A DNA stretch of 38,330 nucleotides from Candidatus Cacconaster merdequi (GTDB lineage Bacteria; Bacteroidota; Bacteroidia; Bacteroidales; UBA932): assembly GCA_018064345.1 (NCBI GenBank), contig JAGHVK010000109.1, forward strand, positions 1 through 38,330, in the 5' to 3' direction. Of the stretch, positions 34,032 through 38,330 are shown one piece after another; position 1 is the stretch's first letter, and each line of letters starts with the position of its first letter. The notes beneath the pieces were generated by a model. It made no database searches. It was not told the DNA's origin and was given only the letters and a program-made list of their open reading frames with translations. The position numbers and the translations under genes are program-made.

Positions 34032-35004
34032 TCCTTTCAACATAGTTTGTTCTCTTGTCCGCAACAGGCTGTTCGGAACTTATGAAGAGATTCCCGCCGG
34101 CGTTGTATGGGAAGAGGTTCTTGAATGTGCCGTGCAGCACGAAGTGAACGCTGTATGCTACGGGGCGGTCAAGTCACTGCCGCACGACAGGCAGCCTTCC
34201 TTCGCCCTCATGCTGAAATGGGATGTATCCGCCCAGGCCATAAAAGAGATGTACAACCGGAGGCTCGCTGCGGCCCGCGAAGTCTGTGACCTGCTTGGGA
34301 AAGAAGGGGTCAATGTAGTGATGCTCAAGGGATTCTCCCTCGCTTCATACTACCCGGAGCCCTTTGAGAGAGAGTCTGCTGACGTGGATATCCTGACCTT
34401 TCACGACAGGGAGAAATCCGACAGCATAATGAAGGGCCATGGCATCAAGGTGGAAGGCAGCGGACATCACACTTCTTTCAAATACAAGGATATACTCTTC
34501 GAGAACCACGGGACTGACCACGAATGGGATTTCAACTTCCGCAAGTCGGACCATCGTGTCCTCGATTATCTGGACAAGTGTGCACATCGGACACAACGTA
34601 CTTCGGACGGATTACTTGTATTCGAACCGGACGTGACAGCCGTTTTCCTGGTGAAGCATCTCAGACAGCATCTTCGCTGGAACTGCAGCCTGAACATCAA
34701 GCAGTTCGCAGACCTTGCCCTGCTGCTGTCAGCCAATCCGGGAATGACGGACAAACTGCTTCAGCAACTCAGGACCGTCGGACTCAGGCATTTCGGAATC
34801 AAGATGATTTACATTTCTGAGAAGCTGACCGGAATCAATCTTCAAGTGAAGGCCGGGCTTCTCTCAAGAGCCGCAGCATCCTTCCTCCTGCGGTTCGTAA
34901 TCCCTGGAGGCCACAGGTCTCTCATACTCAACGGTGTTGTTGCAAGAGACATAGTTGTGGACAGGGTGCACAAGTGGAAAGAAAGACGCAACAGGAAACA
35001 CTGA
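34024..35004 (+). CDS. Nucleotidyltransferase-family protein (NTP_transf_5-like)
   Basis: 326 residues. A helical N-terminal part is followed by the nucleotidyltransferase signature VVMLKGFSLASYYPEP and SADVDIL, in which the spaced Asp residues (DVD) are the likely metal ligands. The C-terminal half has a helical region with FLVKHLRQHLRWN and IKQFADLALLL. The family is known from genome context around PqqD-like and HPr-kinase-like genes and some peptide-modification loci; its substrate has not been established to my knowledge. The start overlaps the PqqD-like gene by 8 bp, a sign of co-translation. Confidence 0.75.
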   Translation: MNDPFNIVCSLVRNRLFGTYEEIPAGVVWEEVLECAVQHEVNAVCYGAVKSLPHDRQPSFALMLKWDVSAQAIKEMYNRRLAAAREVCDLLGKEGVNVVMLKGFSLASYYPEPFERESADVDILTFHDREKSDSIMKGHGIKVEGSGHHTSFKYKDILFENHGTDHEWDFNFRKSDHRVLDYLDKCAHRTQRTSDGLLVFEPDVTAVFLVKHLRQHLRWNCSLNIKQFADLALLLSANPGMTDKLLQQLRTVGLRHFGIKMIYISEKLTGINLQVKAGLLSRAAASFLLRFVIPGGHRSLILNGVVARDIVVDRVHKWKERRNRKH

Positions 35005-35018
35005 AAACTTGTTTTGAA

Positions 35019-35747
35019 ATGATAGAAGAAAGGATGCTGGCACTGCGTGACGAATCCCAGGTCGCAAACCTGAGCAGATTCTTCAAGACAGGCGTAGGAG
35101 AGTACGGGGAGGGAGACAAGTTCCTCGGAATAAAGGTGCCTGTCACCCGTTCTGTGGTTAAGGATATCTGGAAAGATTGCACCTTGGATGAGGTGGCCGC
35201 TGCAATGGCAAGCCCCTGGCACGAGGTAAGGTTGTGTTCGCTGCTTGTGCTTGTGCAGATCTTCAAGCACGCCCGAAAAGACAAATCCCTGCAACAGAGA
35301 TGCATAGATCTTTATCTCTCCAACACCCGCCATATCAATAACTGGGACCTTGTGGACCTCAGCTGTTATGAGATTCTCGGAAGCTGGCTTCTGGACAAGG
35401 ACCGGAGTGTGCTGTATGATTTTGCCCGCAGCGGCAATTCAATCTGGGAGCAGAGGATAGCCATCGTTTCCTGCATGCAGTTCCTCCGCCACGGGGAAAC
35501 CGGAGATGCCGTTGCCATTGCCGACATTCTCCTCCATCATCCTCACGACCTGATACACAAGGCAGTAGGCTGGCTTCTGCGGGAAGTCGGCAAACGGGAC
35601 GGGCAGCTTCTCAAAGATTATCTTTCCACTCCGGCCCCCGGTGAAGCGGAGCCACGTTGCCGGATGATGCCGCGCACAGCCCTGAGATATGCGGTAGAAA
35701 AATTCTCCGAAGAGGAAAGGGCTCTGTATATGAAACGTCAGAACTGA
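35019..35747 (+). CDS. AlkD-like DNA alkylation repair protein
   Basis: 242 residues from ATG 35019, 14 bp after the previous stop. An upstream in-frame ATG at 34974 would add 15 residues and overlap the previous gene by 31 bp, so I prefer the later one. The sequence is a run of HEAT-like helices: FFKTGVGEYGEGDKFLGIKV, then HEVRLCSLLVL, INNWDLVDLSCYEILG, WEQRIAIVSCMQFL and LIHKAVGWLLREVGKRD. The last two carry the tryptophan and acidic residues typical of the AlkD group. AlkD glycosylases remove bulky alkylated bases without base flipping; activity is inferred. Confidence 0.88.
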   Translation: MIEERMLALRDESQVANLSRFFKTGVGEYGEGDKFLGIKVPVTRSVVKDIWKDCTLDEVAAAMASPWHEVRLCSLLVLVQIFKHARKDKSLQQRCIDLYLSNTRHINNWDLVDLSCYEILGSWLLDKDRSVLYDFARSGNSIWEQRIAIVSCMQFLRHGETGDAVAIADILLHHPHDLIHKAVGWLLREVGKRDGQLLKDYLSTPAPGEAEPRCRMMPRTALRYAVEKFSEEERALYMKRQN

Positions 35748-35774
35748 TTTGAAAACCTTGAAATAACATTCAAT

Positions 35775-36224
35775 ATGGCACTTGAAACACAGATTCAGAA
35801 GGACATAATGGAGGCGATGAAAGCCAAGGATGCAGTGCGTCTGGCAGCGGTCCGCTCCATAAAGTCAGCAATCCTCCTTGCCAAGACTGCGGAAGGTGGA
35901 AAGAAAGAACTCGAAGACTCCGACATCATCAAACTCATTCAGAAGCTCTCCAAACAGCGCAAGGAATCCGCGGAGCAGTACACAGCTGCAGGACGGCAGG
36001 ATCTTGCTGACAATGAACTTGCAGAAGCTGAGGTACTTGACAAGTATCTCCCGAAGATGCTCTCCGAGGAGGAGGTTGAGGCCCGCCTTAAAGAAATCAT
36101 TGCTCAGGTGGGCGCTTCAGCTCCTTCCGACATGGGCAAGGTGATGGGTGTCGCCACCAAAGCTCTCGCAGGCATCGCAGAAGGCCGCACCATATCTTCA
36201 ATCGTGAAGAGACTTCTCGCGTAA
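35775..36224 (+). CDS. yqeY: GatB/YqeY domain protein
   Basis: 149 residues, the usual length. The helical YqeY domain starts LETQIQKDIMEAMKAKDAVRLAAVRSIKSAI, with the typical KLSKQRKESAEQY stretch. It then has LADNELAEAEVLDKYLP, and the C-terminal GKVMGVATKALAGIAEGRTIS block ends the fold. The domain is shared with the tRNA-binding tail of the GatB amidotransferase subunit. The stand-alone protein has no firm function. It follows the AlkD-like gene by 27 bp and precedes the serine hydrolase by 21 bp. Confidence 0.93.
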   Translation: MALETQIQKDIMEAMKAKDAVRLAAVRSIKSAILLAKTAEGGKKELEDSDIIKLIQKLSKQRKESAEQYTAAGRQDLADNELAEAEVLDKYLPKMLSEEEVEARLKEIIAQVGASAPSDMGKVMGVATKALAGIAEGRTISSIVKRLLA

Positions 36225-36245
36225 TCCCATATTAACCAGATAATT

Positions 36246-37403
36246 ATGAATAATATATCTAAGCGGGTAATCGTGATTTTCACGATTGCAGCCATCTTCA
36301 TATTCGCCATATCAGCAGCAACGCAGCCGTGGTGGAAGGCGCGTCGTCTCGACAAGGAACTCTCTTCCGTGTTCAATGAATACCGCTGTACGGGACTGAG
36401 CGTTGTTGCCGTGAATGACGGAAAGATTGTCTATCAGAAAGATTTCGGAGTAAAGGATGTTGCTGCCGGCACTCCGGTTGATGGAGCCACGATGTACCGC
36501 ATCGCATCCATATCAAAGTCCATCACGGCCACTGCCGTGATGCAGCTCGTGGATTCCGGCCTCATCAGCCTGGACACAGATGCTAGTGACATCGCCGGAT
36601 TTCCGATCAGGAACCCTCACTGGCCGGATAATCCTATAACCATTGAAATGCTCCTCAGCCATACCTCAAGCATCTCCGACGAGGTTGGCTATAATTCAAT
36701 CGACTTTATCAATCCTGCAGCCTGTCCGGACTTCGCTTCGAGTTTTACAGAATATCAGCCGGGGACGAACTTCAATTACTGCGACCTGAATTTCAACATA
36801 CTTGCGACTTTCGTGGAAAAGTTGTCCGGCGAACGCTTCGACGAGTATGTCCGCTGGCATATCCTTGAGCCTATGGGTATTACCGGCAGCTTCTGCGTGG
36901 ACTCACTTGACCGTGGCAATCTTGCAAAGATATACAGGTACGAAGAGGGAGTCCCTGTCGAGCAGCCGGAGGCATACGCTTCGCGTAAAGATGCTCTTGA
37001 CAATTATCAGTTCGGTCACGATGCTCCTGTATTCTCAGGCTCTGCCGGAATGAAGATTACGGCTGCCGACCTTGCGGTATATATGATGATGCTTATGAAA
37101 TATGGCTGGTCCGACGTTGCCGGGGCACGCATTCTTTCTGCGGAAAGTGCTGAAGCAATACAGGCATCCCATACGGGAGAAGAGGGGTACGGACTCGGAT
37201 TCGGGCGCACAGAACCTTTCCTTTCCGACCATCCGACATTCGGACATACCGGGGGTGCATACGGACTCCGTTCGGCGATGTGCTTCGACGAGTCCCGTAA
37301 GTTGGGCGTGGTAATCCTCTGCAGCGGCTCAGATACTCCCGAAGGCAAGCCATATATCCTTCAGGCAACCGTCCCGCCGGTTTTCCACTATCTGGGATTG
37401 TAA
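36246..37403 (+). CDS. Beta-lactamase-fold serine hydrolase (class C/PBP4*-like)
   Basis: 385 residues with an N-terminal hydrophobic signal or anchor (about 6-26), so it is periplasmic or membrane-bound. The catalytic SxxK motif is Ser88-Ile-Ser-Lys91. The second motif, normally YxN, reads Tyr178-Cys-Asp180. The KTG-equivalent is HTGG (334-337) in GHTGGAYGLRS, typical of esterase and D-Ala-peptidase-like members rather than true class C beta-lactamases. Substrate unknown; resistance should not be inferred. Last gene of the plus-strand run, convergent with the HipB-like regulator. Confidence 0.86.
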   Translation: MNNISKRVIVIFTIAAIFIFAISAATQPWWKARRLDKELSSVFNEYRCTGLSVVAVNDGKIVYQKDFGVKDVAAGTPVDGATMYRIASISKSITATAVMQLVDSGLISLDTDASDIAGFPIRNPHWPDNPITIEMLLSHTSSISDEVGYNSIDFINPAACPDFASSFTEYQPGTNFNYCDLNFNILATFVEKLSGERFDEYVRWHILEPMGITGSFCVDSLDRGNLAKIYRYEEGVPVEQPEAYASRKDALDNYQFGHDAPVFSGSAGMKITAADLAVYMMMLMKYGWSDVAGARILSAESAEAIQASHTGEEGYGLGFGRTEPFLSDHPTFGHTGGAYGLRSAMCFDESRKLGVVILCSGSDTPEGKPYILQATVPPVFHYLGL

Positions 37404-37561
37404 GCTTTTCAGCGACAATGATGTCCACATCTTCCTGCCCGCTGCAGGTAATCCGCCGTGAAGTAGCACCTCCTTTGGCTGACACCTAACGAATGTGTGT
37501 CATCATCAGTATCTTTCCAGATGTCAGCCGTGAACGTGATGTCGTATTTTAAGTGGTGCTG
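37404..37561. other. Intergenic region with a large inverted repeat
   Basis: 158 bp between convergent genes, no gene seen. GGCTGACA (37477-37484) is repeated inverted as TGTCAGCC (37522-37529), with a 37-nt loop; an outer pair AGCACC (37465-37470) and GGTGCT (37555-37560) may extend it. There is no T-run, so terminator function is doubtful. This is where a hipA gene would be expected after the HipB-like gene, and none is present. Confidence 0.5.
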
Positions 37562-37894
37562 TCATACCTTTCTCAGTCTGCTTGATATCCTTGTCATCTT
37601 TGTTCCGTCAGCCTTGATGGCGTACGGAGAGTCAGGAAGACTCGGGACAAGAGTCCCAACTCCCTCCAACTGCGTCATGGAACGCAGAAGCTTTATAAGA
37701 ATCGACATGCTGATGTCCTGCGGGGCCTGCCCCTCTATCCTCTTGATCGTGGCTATCGACACGCCGGAGCGCAGCGAGAGCTCTTGCTGTGAGAGACAAC
37801 AACTCCTGCGCATCCGCGCAAGCCTCCTGCGTATCTCACCAAGAATCTGCTCATCGGTAGATTCATATATCATCAATGCATTAAGGTTGTCCAT
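37562..37894 (-). CDS. HipB-like XRE-family regulator (no HipA partner)
   Basis: 110 residues from MDNLNALMIYES; an upstream ATG at 37915 would place the start inside the first operator, so 37894 is preferred. The HTH covers about residues 22-65: LGEIRRRLARMRRSCCLSQ then QELSLRSGVSIATIKRIEG. The C-terminal part (LIKLLRSMTQLEGVGTLVPSLPDSP and a basic RISSRLRK tail) matches antitoxin-type regulators that normally precede a HipA-family kinase gene. Downstream on this strand there are only 158 bp of non-coding DNA and then the convergent hydrolase gene. Two GTATCA-N4-TGATAC palindromes upstream suggest autoregulation. Possible orphan antitoxin or stand-alone repressor. Confidence 0.82.
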   Translation of the reverse strand: MDNLNALMIYESTDEQILGEIRRRLARMRRSCCLSQQELSLRSGVSIATIKRIEGQAPQDISMSILIKLLRSMTQLEGVGTLVPSLPDSPYAIKADGTKMTRISSRLRKV

Positions 37895-37895
37895 A

Positions 37896-37911
37896 GTATC
37901 AACTTTGATAC
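37896..37911. promoter_or_regulatory. Operator O1, GTATCA-N4-TGATAC
   Basis: Perfect 6-bp inverted repeat with spacer ACTT, ending one base before the predicted ATG of the HipB-like gene at 37894. Its half-sites are identical to those of O2. Binding would block the promoter start or translation start of the regulator. Confidence 0.75.
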
Positions 37912-37948
37912 GCAAATATTATAGATTATTTTTACTTAACATTTTTTA

Positions 37949-37964
37949 GTATCAATTCTGATAC
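37949..37964. promoter_or_regulatory. Operator O2, GTATCA-N4-TGATAC
   Basis: Same half-sites as O1 with spacer ATTC, centre-to-centre distance 53 bp (about five helical turns). The AT-rich stretch between the two sites contains AATATTTG on the minus strand, one mismatch from the -7 consensus. The pair flanks the likely promoter. Confidence 0.75.
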
Positions 37965-38125
37965 ACTAAGTCTTCGCCGCAGATGCCGCAGGTGTTCCTG
38001 GGAACATAGTATTTCATCAGGTGTATTTCGTGGCAGAAAAATTCCTGGTTCATCCGTCCATACGTATGAATCCGTGAAAGGGCCTTCCAAGCGGAAGTGC
38101 GTTTGAAGGGCTTCTGTGTGGGGTG

Positions 38126-38167
38126 AGTTTGGAAGGTCTCCTTCTGCAACCGGAGACATTCCAAACT
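38126..38167. repeat. 16-bp imperfect inverted repeat (hairpin)
   Basis: AGTTTGGAAGGTCTCC (38126-38141) against GGAGACATTCCAAACT (38152-38167): 15 of 16 positions pair, with a 10-nt loop. There is no T-run on either strand, so it is not a classical terminator. An outer, weaker pair of CTTCCAAG/CTTGGAAG lies at about 38081 and 38204. Confidence 0.75.
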
Positions 38168-38280
38168 TATCTTCGCTACAGGTGCTTCCGGAGGGCCTTG
38201 CCTTGGAAGCTCATTTCACAACTTAACGTGAAAGAAATTCAGTCATCCCGTTGCATTCCGCTGAGTTTTCAAGAATTAAC

Positions 38281-38323
38281 ATTTTGCGCAGAGTCGGTAT
38301 TTACTGTATCTGAATTTTGCGCA
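38281..38323. repeat. Short direct repeat ATTTTGCGCA (two copies)
   Basis: Copies at 38281-38290 and 38314-38323, 33 bp apart (about three helical turns), at the right edge. They could be part of a promoter or operator for a gene beyond the window. Two copies are not strong evidence. Confidence 0.4.
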
Positions 38324-38330
38324 ACGTTTA

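Larger units (their letters stand above)
37965..38330. other. About 365 bp without a recognisable gene
   Basis: No confident gene. Two overlapping minus-strand frames (37952-38164 and 37932-38159) give 70-75 residues without family resemblance. One ends near a single CGICGE motif and reaches its stop inside operator O2. The region is rich in short inverted repeats and may be a decayed gene, an element end or a structured transcript. Confidence 0.4.

Noticed and set aside
36246-37403. Antibiotic-resistance beta-lactamase
   Set aside because: HTGG and YCD motifs point to a general serine hydrolase; nothing shows drug hydrolysis.
37404-37561. HicB- or HipA-like remnant after the HipB-like gene
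   Set aside because: A stretch reading KYDITFTADIWKD looks faintly HicB-like, but no start, continuation or HipA motif supports it.
37952-38164. 70-residue minus-strand protein with CGICGE
   Set aside because: Only one CxxC pair, no homologue recognised, and it contains the 16-bp hairpin arms; not listed as a gene.

Overview
The window looks like a chromosomal segment of a Bacteroidota member, most likely an uncultured gut-type Bacteroidales. Gene families support this: fimbrillin-like and FISUMP-like lipoproteins, a BspA-type repeat lipoprotein, a NagZ-type GH3 with its own signal peptide, Bacteroidetes-type AddA/AddB, and a DnaK ending in EEVK. Most genes lack a Shine-Dalgarno sequence, and several promoters fit the Bacteroidetes pattern TTTG-N19/20-TAnnTTTG. 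Genus cannot be fixed from sequence alone. I saw no rRNA, tRNA, CRISPR array or intact insertion sequence.

Layout. 1-4260 (minus): a duplicated unit of one microprotein (about 50 aa) followed by one large surface lipoprotein; the second lipoprotein runs off the left edge. 4351-6291 (minus): dnaK, with its own terminator and a palindrome over its promoter. 6501-10289 (plus): polysaccharide deacetylase-like lipoprotein, NagZ-like GH3, HAD hydrolase and VanZ-like membrane protein, apparently one operon. 10381-13428 (minus): a secreted amidase-like protein with golvesin-like and FnIII domains. 13523-16978 (plus): D-cysteine desulfhydrase-type PLP enzyme, glycerol-1-phosphate dehydrogenase and a secreted propeller-like protein. 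16968-19301 (minus): fimbrillin-like lipoprotein with eight 26-residue repeats.

19560-28349 (minus) holds addA, addB, pgi, rnhA and pdxA; transcription order is pdxA-rnhA, then pgi-addB-addA from a separate promoter. Diverging from pdxA, 28422-33074 (plus) holds recG, a CAAX-type M48 protease and an NhaC-type antiporter. mntP (minus) follows. 33762-37403 (plus) holds a PqqD-like protein, a nucleotidyltransferase-like protein, an AlkD-like repair protein, YqeY and a beta-lactamase-fold serine hydrolase. The right end holds a HipB-like regulator without a HipA partner, two perfect operators, and about 365 bp of apparently non-coding DNA rich in inverted repeats.

The best candidates for something undescribed are the microprotein/lipoprotein modules (including a compensated frameshift in one microprotein), the orphan HipB-like regulator with its paired operators and structured flank, and the PqqD/nucleotidyltransferase pair with no visible substrate peptide.
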